Assembly (NCBI RefSeq): GCF_000149955.1 | Contig: NC_030988.1 | Location: forward strand, 4,350,879-4,414,878 | From: Fusarium oxysporum f. sp. lycopersici 4287 | Lineage: Eukaryota; Ascomycota; Sordariomycetes; Hypocreales; Nectriaceae | Direction of reading: 5' to 3' | DNA length: 64,000 bases | Shown: in pieces, positions 34,201 through 42,301 of the stretch | Layout of the letters: every line of letters starts with the position of its first letter | Numbering within the stretch: position 1 is the first letter of the stretch | The notes under the pieces: generated by a model | What the model saw: only the letters and a program-made list of their open reading frames with translations | The model's database searches: none | What the model was told of the DNA's origin: nothing | Translations under genes and position numbers: made by a program

Positions 34201-34975
34201 GAACAATGTCCCCATCTTCGATGGATCAGGTCGCCTTGGGCCTGCCGAGGTCTTCGACGCTGAAGCTACTGGGGCATTAGAGGGCCTCAAAGCTGCCCTG
34301 AACCTGCAAGGGTCAGCAGCGCAAACCATTTTCATCTGTCTAGATAACCTCGCGGCCGCCACGTGCCTGCGAGGCACGCCCTCCGACTCCTCTCAAGACG
34401 TCTTTCTCGAGTTTCAGGCTCTAGCGGCATCGCACGGAGCCACACAAGTACTCTGGGTCCCAGGACACTCCTCTATCCCTGGCAATGAACAGGCCGATAA
34501 ACTGGCAAAAGCAGCGTCATCACTCCTCGAACCTGAAGGTGCTCAACCAACGCTGGCTTACCTACGACGGATCGCGAGACAAAAACCAAAAGAAGGATTC
34601 GAGACGTGGTGGTCTACCTCCGCTCCTGAGCAATACAAGAGACTCAACCTCAAGGCGACTACAGGCTGCCCACCAGAGCTGACGCTCCCGCGCGCAGCCT
34701 TACACCACTTGCTGGCAGCGAGGTCCCTCCACGGGGACTTCGCCGCGTATCACGAGAGGTTCGACCACGGCGATGCGCGCCTGGTCTGCTCATGCGGCCG
34801 ACGCAAAGCACCGGATCATATCTTCTACTGCAGAAAGGTACCGCAGCGTCAACGGATGAGGCTAGCACCCTCACCGAATGCAGCAGTCAATCTAGCAATA
34901 GGAAGAGACTTTACCAAGTTTATCGATCTGTCTAAAGACAGCGCGTTCTTTGGGAAAATTTGCCCTCGCTACTAG
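31217..34975 (+). CDS. LINE-1 ORF2: endonuclease / reverse transcriptase / RNase H
   Basis: Intact 1252-residue polyprotein that nicks DNA and copies the LINE RNA into it. An apurinic-type endonuclease covers about residues 10-235 (LLQEPW, CLVAGDFNARHHSW, SSDHFTLSL). The reverse transcriptase covers about 455-745 (RAWRPISLLSCLGKGLERL, TMDIQGAFDT, CGLPQGSPASPILF, and YADD near residue 666). RNase H covers about 970-1105 (VYSDGS, DAEATGALEGL, LDNLAAAT, VPGHSSIPGNEQAD). A C-terminal Cys/His motif (CSCGRRKAPDHIFYC) sits near residue 1190. The first ATG lies inside the end of ORF1, so translation probably depends on reinitiation or an overlapping start. No stops or frameshifts are visible; it could supply activity in trans. 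Confidence 0.95.
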   Translation: MTMTRNRYSQTRKNDKKPLKVFQANVGKIPPAHDCALALADSERYDIALLQEPWTAHTKARCLTKTHPAYDTFTPVDMWNSNDTRPRVMTYVRRDPRLLADQIRPFETRDILWITVNGMTIVNFYRQNDEKDALNTLLRWPVPERCLVAGDFNARHHSWQTGQATNRGQEIADWTSENDLNLLNTLDIPTNPHGNTIDLAFTNLPLAEATVEDHLATSSDHFTLSLTFPDIRSTPMQPAKIRVTTEDELKRFVEIVELGATEIPLSHSTPAELDELASALVNLLTSAAKASGRPARKGGRPAPWWTEECADAAATFRAIRRSYPLGFNQDVQMAKRDFHRVVRRAKRKYWRNLIDSFSSSSAVFKAVRWLKSPGAFQPPPLQVDNVVYETQIDKANALRQATLERRTAEDDIANPWTPVTPRRPIPFPSEISMEEAQYATLSTGNTSPGSDNITVKLLEAVWHIIGTHVRRLFARCLATGHHPKVFKEAEVVMIAKPGRRDLTEPRAWRPISLLSCLGKGLERLIARRLAWATVHFSVLHPQQTGALPKRSATDLVTALIHDIEEAFASKKVATLVTMDIQGAFDTVMCNRLVLRLREQGWPNHLARWAGSFMSGRSARVRYQDTVTPSSPLQCGLPQGSPASPILFLLYTEPIYRLGNPRGRFGYADDTAILSIGDTVDETTAMASSSIEEMVRWGAANGVSFDTKKTEVMHFSRRTLRTAPAVRHGDVEKHPESALRWLGIWLDSRLSFRLHVEKWAAKAKAVAYHLRGLTNTIHGPLPSAVRSAVRACVEPVLLHGLEAWYPGSTRPRWNQPTKELPSSNQHLIQIMNKAMNQAMRAILPVWKTTPTAILHRESGIPPIDQLLEAKRLRFAARLKSLDEAHPLACRTRPRRPPDRPTYHDLIKRRYQIQTKSVFRTRLRRTDELLAPCERPKLVQRCFHQEQMPPLQMASKEKSTGAFLHWVERLDPLTLVVYSDGSLSSEGAASYGFTIHQNNVPIFDGSGRLGPAEVFDAEATGALEGLKAALNLQGSAAQTIFICLDNLAAATCLRGTPSDSSQDVFLEFQALAASHGATQVLWVPGHSSIPGNEQADKLAKAASSLLEPEGAQPTLAYLRRIARQKPKEGFETWWSTSAPEQYKRLNLKATTGCPPELTLPRAALHHLLAARSLHGDFAAYHERFDHGDARLVCSCGRRKAPDHIFYCRKVPQRQRMRLAPSPNAAVNLAIGRDFTKFIDLSKDSAFFGKICPRY

Positions 34976-35473
34976 GCGCCCACGACTTGAGAAGCACTCG
35001 CGACTCTCTTTCTTTCTCTACCATCGACGTATTTCCTTGTTACCTTTCCTTTCTCTCTCATATACTCACGGCCAGATGAAGGGCGGGCCAACGCCCCTCA
35101 TTTGGCCGCGACTACCTTGAGGCAGTTTCAAGCTGCCGCATGCACAGGCTGATCTCAGCCTCCCTGATATCAGGCTCCAAAAGCGGCTGTAATGTCCCGG
35201 CTGCGCCTTGTCATCCCGCTGACGGGTAACAAGCTCGATAGGATGCGCCATTTGTGCCGATGAGATGCTGGATAGAGTGTGTTTGGTCTACTAACGCGGT
35301 TGCAAAAATTGGAATCTGAGGGAAGACTAATTTCGCGTCGCGAATGACTAATCGCCCTTGTAGCCAATGGTATTTCTGTAATTAGCTTATAGATAGATCC
35401 CCAATTCTCTAGCTCAGCACGTCCTGTGCCCCAGCAGGGGACTCGGGGCCTACGGCCCCCGGACGAAAAATAT

Positions 35474-35510
35474 ACATAACATAACATAACATAACATAAC
35501 ATAACATAAA
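35474..35510. repeat. CATAA pentamer tail of LINE-1
   Basis: Seven tandem CATAA units replace a poly-A tail at the 3' end of LINE-1, immediately before the target duplication. LINE-2 ends in CATA units instead. Confidence 0.9.
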
Positions 35511-35742
35511 TAATAGAAAATATTAAAAACTATAGTTTTAAGTAGTATAGCTTTTAAAACTAAGATATTATTTTTTAGAATTTTTTTAATATTATATTAT
35601 ATAAAAAACCTGCTAAAATACAGTATAAATAGATTTTCTTTAATAACTCTATAAATAATTTAGCTATAATTCTCTTATGAAGTATATAGCTTTCTTATAT
35701 AGTTAAAAGTAAGTTAACGTAGTTGATAAGCGAGTTAGCCAG

Positions 35743-35892
35743 TGTCAGACATTACGTGTATTCGGTTCATTGATGTGAATTGGTGTATTCATCTTGTGTT
35801 CTGTTGAAATCTACCCCTTAGAGGTTTTACCATTTCGGCTGTAATCTTAAAGTATCCCTGCTTGCACGTGAGACCCCAGCACCTGTTCAACA
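35743..35892 (-). repeat. Copia-1 3' LTR
   Basis: 150 bp, bounded TG...CA on the element strand (TGTTGAACAGG to GTCTGACA). Identical to the 5' LTR. Confidence 0.95.
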
Positions 35893-35980
35893 CACCCCCC
35901 CAGACTGGCCATCGTGGCTCAGTCTGTGCAGTCCGTATTCCTATTGTCAGGTTGGCCATCCTTCCGATCCCTTATTCGGC

Positions 35981-37684
35981 TCATCCATCAAGCTGTTCCT
36001 CTGCTCTGACAAAGTCCTCCGCAGTGAGCTCCTTGAACCTTCTCTCTTGAATCTTATCGTTAATATCCACTAGGCCAACCTGCATGACGAACTTCTGGAA
36101 CTGCTGAGCGGGTAATGCCTTCGTGAGGCCGTCCGCAATCATCTCGGTGGTGGGAGTATGCCGGACCGAGATCCGGTTAGCGAGTGCTTCCTGGCGTAGC
36201 CAGTGGTTATGGATGTCGACGTGTCGAAGTTTGGTCTGCAGGAGCGCCACGTCGGAATTAATAAGCCGAATGGTCTGCGCGTTATCGCACTGAATGATGA
36301 TGCTTCTGTTGTCAAGGGTCACGCCGAGCTCGGTGATTAATCTGGAGATGAACATGGACTCCTTCGCAGCCTGCGCAAGTGCCAGCAACTCCGCCTCTGT
36401 TGTAGAGGTAGTCACGGTGTCCTGCTTGTTGGCGCGCCATCCAATAGTCCCTCCAAATAGCTTCATCACGTAGGCTTGCGAGCTCTTCCGATCGATTGTG
36501 TTGTCGGCAAAGGAAGCGTCACTGTACACATCAAAAGTGTCTGTTCCGCCGAGTTGTAGTGCAAGTGCCCTGGTGTTTTGCAGATACCGGAATAGGTGGT
36601 CCAAGGCCTCATGGTGATCATCGCTCGGGTTCATGTTGAATCGACAAAGTCGAGAAACAGCAAAGGCAATATCGGGTCGAGTGATTACTGCCAGGTAGAG
36701 CACTGATCCGGTCTTGCGTTGATACTGCTGTATTGACGCTGTTGATGCGCGCTCTTCGTTCGGAAGAAGTTCTTTCGTGGTCATTGGAGTGAGGGAAGGC
36801 TTTCCCCCTTGAATCCTAAAATGACTAGTGATCTTATCCACGAATGACGATTGCGACAGCCAAATCAGACGTTGGTTTCGGTCGCGAATAATCTCAATTC
36901 CAAGAAACCACTGTAGCATATCTCCTCCAGAGAGTTGGTACTTTTCTCGAAGCTTGCCTATCGTCCATTCGACCGATCTTTGATTGGTCTTCTCGTAGGC
37001 AACAATGAGGTCGTCCACATAGAAGAATATCAATATTCCTCCTTTCGAGAGACAGCATGGCTCGTGAGGTACAGACTTGAACCCAATGTTCGTAAGGGTG
37101 GTGGTTAGTTCCTTTTGCCAAAGTAATGGTGACTGGCGCAAGCCGTATAGTGCTTTCTGAAGTTTGAGGATCAGGCCAGGCTTCCGGTAGCCTCCGGGCA
37201 TCCGCATATAGACGTCCTGTTTCAGTTCAGCATTGACAAAGGCGTTGACGACATCATACTGGAGAAGTTCTAAATCAAAGCGAGCAGCTATAGCCATGAG
37301 TGTTCGGAAAGATCTGCCGGCAAGTGTGGATGCATAGGTATCCTCGTGTGTCGACTTGGCCTGTTGATCGCCTCGTACAACGAGCCGGGCCTTGCACTTG
37401 GTGAACCATCCGTGCTTGTCGAACTTGTATACATAAACCCACATGCAGTCCAGGAGTTCCTTGCCTGCGGCTTCTTCTCTCTGAACCTCACGCCAGGAGC
37501 GCATTTCTTTATGGCTTTCAAGATGAGTCTTTTCTGCCTCGCGGAATAGGTCACCTAGTGGATGCTTCTTGAGGTCTTTATGCCTTTTTGGCAATATTGG
37601 CATGTCTCGCCGGTGTATTCGGCGTTGGCCGTCACCTAAATCTGTCAGCTTTGCAGATTGTGTTTTGCGATTGGGAGAAACCAT
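35981..37684 (-). CDS. Copia-1 pol, 3' part: reverse transcriptase and RNase H
   Basis: A 567-residue open frame covering the copia reverse transcriptase (WVYVYKFDKHG, LLQYDVVNAFVNAEL, LYGLRQSPLLW, FFYVDDLIVAY) and RNase H (DVYSDASFAD, STTEAELLALAQAAKE, KLRHVDIHNHW, HTPTTEMIADGLTKAL). It is separated from the upstream pol frame by one extra T at 37764-37766: Copia-2 has two T there and reads through without a break. The catalytic motifs are intact, so a one-base insertion is the main defect of this otherwise young element, unless programmed frameshifting or a sequence error explains it. Confidence 0.93.
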   Translation of the reverse strand: MVSPNRKTQSAKLTDLGDGQRRIHRRDMPILPKRHKDLKKHPLGDLFREAEKTHLESHKEMRSWREVQREEAAGKELLDCMWVYVYKFDKHGWFTKCKARLVVRGDQQAKSTHEDTYASTLAGRSFRTLMAIAARFDLELLQYDVVNAFVNAELKQDVYMRMPGGYRKPGLILKLQKALYGLRQSPLLWQKELTTTLTNIGFKSVPHEPCCLSKGGILIFFYVDDLIVAYEKTNQRSVEWTIGKLREKYQLSGGDMLQWFLGIEIIRDRNQRLIWLSQSSFVDKITSHFRIQGGKPSLTPMTTKELLPNEERASTASIQQYQRKTGSVLYLAVITRPDIAFAVSRLCRFNMNPSDDHHEALDHLFRYLQNTRALALQLGGTDTFDVYSDASFADNTIDRKSSQAYVMKLFGGTIGWRANKQDTVTTSTTEAELLALAQAAKESMFISRLITELGVTLDNRSIIIQCDNAQTIRLINSDVALLQTKLRHVDIHNHWLRQEALANRISVRHTPTTEMIADGLTKALPAQQFQKFVMQVGLVDINDKIQERRFKELTAEDFVRAEEQLDG

Positions 37685-37733
37685 CAGCTTAGTAGATTCC
37701 CCTCGACTTCCCGTAAACTGAGGTTCTCCGCTA

Positions 37734-39809
37734 TCAGGGTGGCAGCTGGCCGAGCTCGCCTGCTTTCTCGAGCTTCCGCTTACTCACCACCTTGCCATTC
37801 CAGGTCCCTTTCACAGATGCGAGTCGACCGGCATTAAATGCGGCCTCCCAGTAACTGCTCGGAGTTGAAATGACACGAGGGGCTCCATTTGCGCCGTCTC
37901 GTCCCGGGGAAGTGCCAGCGCTAGGTGGGACATGCACCATCTTCGCAGCTCGTAACTGAGGGGGGTTTTCCCCCTCCTTCCTCACGGGAGGTTCTCTGAT
38001 AGTAGCGACCAGAAGGGCAGCAGGCCGTAGAGGGCAAGTCTCCGGGGTCAGGTAGGGAGTGAATCGAGCGGTCGTGTAGGGGTGATCAGTCCCGTCAGGC
38101 TCTTCTCGATTGCGATCTCCTACGACTAGTGTCCTGCCAGTCTCACCCTGCGTAATCGTGAGATCACGTTCAAACCCTCTATGTGGATAACTTGCAGCCT
38201 CCCGCTCAAACGCTAGTCCTTCAGGCAAGGCGCTTAATTCCTCGTCTTCTTCTTGGGTAGAAGCATCCAGATTGATGCTAGATCCCTGTGGGACCTCTGC
38301 ATCAGTGAGATGCTGAATAAGTTCTTCCTCGTTTAGTTCTTTTAAATCATCCTTGAGGTGTTGGACATCCCCAGAGAACGTCTCCTTCTCGTTGAAGATC
38401 ACGTCTCTAGTGGAGATGACCTTGTTGGTCAACGGATTCCAGACCCTGTAGATGTTTGTCGAGTTATACCCGACCAGGTATCCTATCCACCCTCGGGGAT
38501 TGAGTCGTTGTCGCCGATTCTTCTTTTTCAAAGCATCGGTCGTCATCGCAAAGGCTTTACAGCCATACACGCGTAGGTGTGTTTGATCGGGCTTACGCTC
38601 CGTGACAACCACGCCGTCCCTAAAGGCAAAGTAAGTGTAGAAACGCTCATATGGCGTCTTCCAATTGTAGATATACTTGGGTGTCCTATTGTATAGGTAT
38701 ACGGCAGCGCGCCAGATCTCAACCCAAAGGAACGAAGGCAGCTTTGCTCCAGCTCTCATTGCACGAGCTTTCTCCTTGATCACACCCCCCGAGCGCTCTG
38801 CGCCGCCATTTTGACTTTGGGCATATGGCGCGGAGGGCTCTAGGCGCATCCCGTTTTTGATACTGAGGAAGTCACTTACCTGGTGACTATCCGGGATCTC
38901 GTTATCACACTCGATGACTTCGGGCCTACACTGGAGTTGTCGCTCTAGTGTTCTGAGTAGATGCTCAAGTGCACCGATAAGCGTTGGTGCAGTTCGATCG
39001 GGAAGATAATAGTCCCAGATATAGCCAGAGTAACGGTCGGTGACCAGCATAGCTGAAGTGTAGCCTGGATCCCCACTCATGTCGTGGAAATCAATAGCGA
39101 GTCGGATTCCAGCCTTCTCGGGTGGAACTCGTCTTTGTCGACGGACTTGGCGCTTCACCTTCGCCATTCCACAAGCATCACACTCAACCGTGGAGATCCC
39201 TCTGATCTTCACCCCCCGACATTGGCCCACGAGGTGCTTGAGTGCTTCAGGCCCTGGGTGTCCAAGTCGAAGGTGCCAAAAGGTTTCGTCTCCACTGCGA
39301 GGAGGGCGTTTAGTCCACGAATCATACTGTTTCCGTTTGGCTAGGAATGCCGCTGCCGTTGTTGATTTGTCGATATACTCCAGTACGTACTGGTCGAAAT
39401 GATCCGTCAATGTGCAGAGGATTGAATCATCTTTCCTGCGGATTTGGTTGTTATTCCCTTTGGTATCCCAGTAGTAGCCCCTTTTCCGCAACTGGCGGTA
39501 TGACACAATATTGCATGCAAAGTTTATGCAATGAGCTACATCTCGCAATCTGAGAAGAGAGGGTCCTTGAGGTCCTTGAACGCGAATATCCACGTTCCCG
39601 TACCCGTGAATGGCCACTGGTGACTCCCCTGCGTAGACGAAGTCTCCAGACGGTGCCGGTCGGTAGTTGAGGAACCTGCATACTTCATTAAAGATATGGA
39701 TTGTCGATCCAGAGTCAAGGATGGCAGAATGTCTGAGAGGGTAGGGGGCACAGTTGAAGGCTGCGATAAAGTTGTGCATCACTAGGTAGCTTGCCTTGAC
39801 GTGTGCCAT
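37734..39809 (-). CDS. Copia-1 pol, 5' part: protease and integrase
   Basis: A 691-residue frame. Aspartic protease DSGSTIHIF lies near residue 31. The integrase zinc-binding HHCC part (HLRLGHPG, CDACGMAK) and catalytic core (AIDFHDMSG, IECDNEIPD, NGGAERSGG with the Glu) follow, then a linker rich in acidic residues. It lies in the same frame as gag, separated by a TGA and four codons. It processes the polyprotein and inserts the cDNA. The frame ends early because of the one-base insertion noted for the 3' part. Confidence 0.93.
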   Translation of the reverse strand: MAHVKASYLVMHNFIAAFNCAPYPLRHSAILDSGSTIHIFNEVCRFLNYRPAPSGDFVYAGESPVAIHGYGNVDIRVQGPQGPSLLRLRDVAHCINFACNIVSYRQLRKRGYYWDTKGNNNQIRRKDDSILCTLTDHFDQYVLEYIDKSTTAAAFLAKRKQYDSWTKRPPRSGDETFWHLRLGHPGPEALKHLVGQCRGVKIRGISTVECDACGMAKVKRQVRRQRRVPPEKAGIRLAIDFHDMSGDPGYTSAMLVTDRYSGYIWDYYLPDRTAPTLIGALEHLLRTLERQLQCRPEVIECDNEIPDSHQVSDFLSIKNGMRLEPSAPYAQSQNGGAERSGGVIKEKARAMRAGAKLPSFLWVEIWRAAVYLYNRTPKYIYNWKTPYERFYTYFAFRDGVVVTERKPDQTHLRVYGCKAFAMTTDALKKKNRRQRLNPRGWIGYLVGYNSTNIYRVWNPLTNKVISTRDVIFNEKETFSGDVQHLKDDLKELNEEELIQHLTDAEVPQGSSINLDASTQEEDEELSALPEGLAFEREAASYPHRGFERDLTITQGETGRTLVVGDRNREEPDGTDHPYTTARFTPYLTPETCPLRPAALLVATIREPPVRKEGENPPQLRAAKMVHVPPSAGTSPGRDGANGAPRVISTPSSYWEAAFNAGRLASVKGTWNGKVVSKRKLEKAGELGQLPP

Positions 39810-39821
39810 ACCCCGCCCAAG

Positions 39822-41063
39822 TCACTCGTCCTGAGTGGTTCTGTCTCTACTTTTGGACAATCGTTTGACTTCCTCCACCAAACCAGTATCGTTCTTGAGA
39901 CGGTCGTTTATTAATCGTTGTATCGCTTGGTTGGGCTCCCATCCTTCGGCTTTCTGGGCTGGGAATAAGTACCAGCAGCCTTTCCAGTCATGGAAACCCA
40001 AACATCCTCGACAAGTAGGGCCGTCCGGGTTCGGATTGACGGTCGTCTCTGCTCGTTTTCGTTTTGTTGATACTCCTCTTCCGCCGCCTCGTGCTCTACG
40101 CCCACGGCCTTGGCCTCGCGTATCTCGATGTGCATAGGATGTTTCGTCCGTCGCCCAATCTGAGGCGTCTCCTTGGACTTCAATAGTGTCATTATCGCGG
40201 TCTGTGATTGCAGGTCTGTCGTTCCTGGATGCAGCGCCGTATGTGGCTGCGAATGCGCCTCTCTTGATTCCTGACGGCCTTCCGCTAGCGTTGGCCATTT
40301 TGGCTTCGTATCGAATGTCGGCAGCGACCTCTCGATAGTTGAGGGAATTATTGAGGATTTGAGGACGTCGGTGTTGTCGGAAAGTAGATGCCCAGCTGGG
40401 GAGAACATGGTACATTGCTCGGTTCAGGTCTTCCGCCCAGCATTGCGCGTCGAGGGCATCAGGGACTTTCTTGCTGATCGCTTCGGCCATCGTCGTCTCC
40501 CACTCCGTGACCCACTCGTTGAGTTTGTTGATCTTCGGGGCTGTATGTACGGCTTTGTGGTACTTGTCGCGCGCTTCGGGTCGAAGGCGTTCGTTGTATA
40601 CCACTCCAGATCTTCGTAGCTCCTGATACCACTTGTCTAATCGGTCTCCCGTGACGCAGGATGTTTTCTGATACGTGGCCGAGACCGTCTTGAGGACAAA
40701 CTCGACCAGCTTCTGCTCCTGTTTCTTCGTCTCTCTATACGCCGTTTCTTTCAGAGAGTAGATCCTGATATCATGCTCGTATTCCGCTCTTCCTTCAGAC
40801 GTCAACTCTCCGATTCGCCGGGGCGGTACGTAATCTGAGCCGGGCGTCATTGTGCCACTATCGGGATCGTCCGGATCTGCTTGTCTGGGGTAGTCTCGGA
40901 TTTCTGGAAGTTCTGGTCGCTGAGGCCATCGGATGCGATCGGTCGGATCAATATACTGCCACAGGTCGTAGGCGTGCGCCAGTTTCTTGAATTCGTTGGA
41001 CCAGGAGTCCCAATCCTCCGGAGACGCGTAGCTAATGATCCTCTCGGCGTGTTTGGCCGACAT
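39822..41063 (-). CDS. Copia-1 gag
   Basis: A 413-residue capsid protein beginning MSAKHAERIIS. The N-terminal part is the copia gag fold region. The C-terminal part is basic (GQGRGRRARGGGRG, STKRKRAE), followed by a variant zinc knuckle CRGCLGFHDWKGC (C-x2-C-x3-H-x4-C). It stops at TGA (39822-39824), after which the same frame continues directly into pol, so gag-pol may be made by stop-codon readthrough. No ribosomal frameshift is needed. Confidence 0.93.
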   Translation of the reverse strand: MSAKHAERIISYASPEDWDSWSNEFKKLAHAYDLWQYIDPTDRIRWPQRPELPEIRDYPRQADPDDPDSGTMTPGSDYVPPRRIGELTSEGRAEYEHDIRIYSLKETAYRETKKQEQKLVEFVLKTVSATYQKTSCVTGDRLDKWYQELRRSGVVYNERLRPEARDKYHKAVHTAPKINKLNEWVTEWETTMAEAISKKVPDALDAQCWAEDLNRAMYHVLPSWASTFRQHRRPQILNNSLNYREVAADIRYEAKMANASGRPSGIKRGAFAATYGAASRNDRPAITDRDNDTIEVQGDASDWATDETSYAHRDTRGQGRGRRARGGGRGVSTKRKRAETTVNPNPDGPTCRGCLGFHDWKGCWYLFPAQKAEGWEPNQAIQRLINDRLKNDTGLVEEVKRLSKSRDRTTQDE

Positions 41064-41135
41064 GGTGATAGAATGAACCGAAGGTCGTATGCATTTGGGT
41101 GCGCGGGTCGCTGAGATGCAATTGAGACTCTTAAT

Positions 41136-41285
41136 TGTCAGACATTACGTGTATTCGGTTCATTGATGTGAATTGGTGTATTCATCTTGTGTTCTGTTGA
41201 AATCTACCCCTTAGAGGTTTTACCATTTCGGCTGTAATCTTAAAGTATCCCTGCTTGCACGTGAGACCCCAGCACCTGTTCAACA
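41136..41285 (-). repeat. Copia-1 5' LTR
   Basis: 150 bp, read as identical to the 3' LTR. The primer-binding region should follow on the element side (ATTAAGAGTCTCAATTGC), but I could not match it to a tRNA by eye. Confidence 0.95.
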
Positions 41286-41609
41286 GCCAGACAGCCAAGT
41301 TAGCCAGTATACTGTGCAGCTAAAAGTAGCATACCCTATAGTATTTTAATCCCTAAATAAATTAGCTAAAAATCAAATAAACCTTTTTCCTAGCCACGAT
41401 AAGCTTAAAACTACGGCGCACCCACGGAAATCATGATTTAATGCTCTAGATAAACTTTTTATCTAATTGCGATATAGGCCTCGCTTTCTATAGATTTTTC
41501 TGATCTTAGATGGAGGAGTTCATGTCGAAACATGTCTCCTGCCAAAACCGCTCGCCCTAGTATGGAATGCCCAGTTCACCAACTGGGATACCAGGGGATT
41601 TATGGATTG
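41286..41609. other. partial MITE B copy and 214-bp filler
   Basis: 41286-41395 repeats the left body of MITE B and then breaks. 41396-41609 is sequence not seen elsewhere in the window, with two short hairpins (CATGT...ACATG near 41520-41545 and CCCAGTT...AACTGGG near 41570-41588). After it a solo LTR and MITE B start again. It looks like repair or duplication at the Copia/MITE junction. Confidence 0.6.
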
Positions 41610-41761
41610 TGTCAAACATTACGTGTATTCGGTTCATTGATGTGAATTGGTGTATTCCTGTTGTGTTCTGTTGAAATCTACCCCTTAGAGGTTTTACCAT
41701 TTCGGCTGTAATCTTAAAGTATCCCTGCTTGCACGTGAGACCCCAGCACCTGTTCAACAGC
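41610..41761 (-). repeat. solo Copia LTR
   Basis: About 152 bp, close to the Copia-1 LTR but starting TGTCAAAC instead of TGTCAGAC. The right flank is GCCAG plus the MITE B body, exactly as for Copia-1. The left flank (GATTG) does not match, so it arose by duplication or recombination, not simple insertion. Confidence 0.8.
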
Positions 41762-42301
41762 CAGACAAGCAAGTTAGCCAGTATACTGTGCAGCTAAAAG
41801 TAGCATACCCTATAGTATTTTAATCCCTAAATAAAATTAGCTTAAAAATTAAATAAACCTTTTTCCTAAAATAGTATAGTTAATCTTATTTAAGAGGTAT
41901 TTTTAAAAGATTTTTAAAAATTTTGATTTATATAGAAAACTTTAAAATACAGTGTATTTTACAGTATAAATAGACTTTAAAGTTTATAGCTATATAGGAT
42001 TTATTTAAAAATCTAAGATAATTAATATAGCTTACTTTAGGACGTATTTATAAGTTACCTAATTATAAGCTATTTTAAGCTTGATTTGAATTTTTAAGAA
42101 TTATTTAAAAAATAGGTTTTAAGGTGAAAAGTGTACTGGCTAACTCGCTTGTCTGGCTAACTCGCTTATCAACTACGTTATACAGCTTTTAGTTTTTTTA
42201 GACTTAGCCTGAATTCTATATAAGCTTTGAAAAGTCAGCTTTTTAGGTGTAAAGTGACGTGAGACACTCGCTTGTCTGAGACACTCGCTTATCATGTACG
42301 T

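Larger units (their letters stand above)
29382..35505 (+). mobile_element. LINE-1: full-length Tad-like LINE in MITE A3
   Basis: About 6.1 kb with ORF1, ORF2, a 3' untranslated region and a tail of seven CATAA units. The sequence ATAAATAATAGAAAA occurs before the 5' end (29367-29381) and after the tail (35506-35520), a 13-15 bp target duplication as made by target-primed reverse transcription. ORF2 is intact; ORF1 is frameshifted and contains an assembly gap. LINE-2 is a truncated relative. Confidence 0.92.
35743..41285 (-). mobile_element. Copia-1: complete Ty1/copia retrotransposon, identical LTRs
   Basis: A 5.5-kb element on the minus strand with 150-bp LTRs (35743-35892 and 41136-41285) that I read as identical base for base, and a 5-bp GCCAG duplication (35738-35742 and 41286-41290). 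A seven-base purine tract (as G on the element strand, 35895-35901) precedes the 3' LTR. Gag lies before pol, with integrase before reverse transcriptase, the copia order. Identical LTRs indicate a recent insertion. Confidence 0.95.
35717..42178. mobile_element. MITE B (heptamer GTTAGCC), nested in A3 and split by Copia-1
   Basis: Left end ACGTAGTTGATAAGCGA at 35717 with TA at 35715-35716; right end at 42178 with TA at 42179-42180. The heptamer GTTAGCC occurs in both units of both ends. Copia-1 is inserted 26 bp into the left terminal repeat. The MITE body then appears twice, partially at 41286-41395 and fully at 41762-42178, on either side of a filler and a solo LTR. A conserved TATAAATA is at 41965-41972. 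Confidence 0.82.
29273..42301. mobile_element. MITE A3 (heptamer GTGTCTC), inflated by nested insertions
   Basis: The left end starts at 29273 (TA at 29271-29272) and the right end finishes at 42301 (TA at 42302-42303). MITE A3 sequence is present as three blocks: 29273-29381, about 35506-35716 and 42179-42301. LINE-1 separates the first two blocks and MITE B separates the last two. Joined, they give a roughly 430-bp element matching A4. The middle block keeps the TATAAATA at 35624-35631. Confidence 0.85.
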
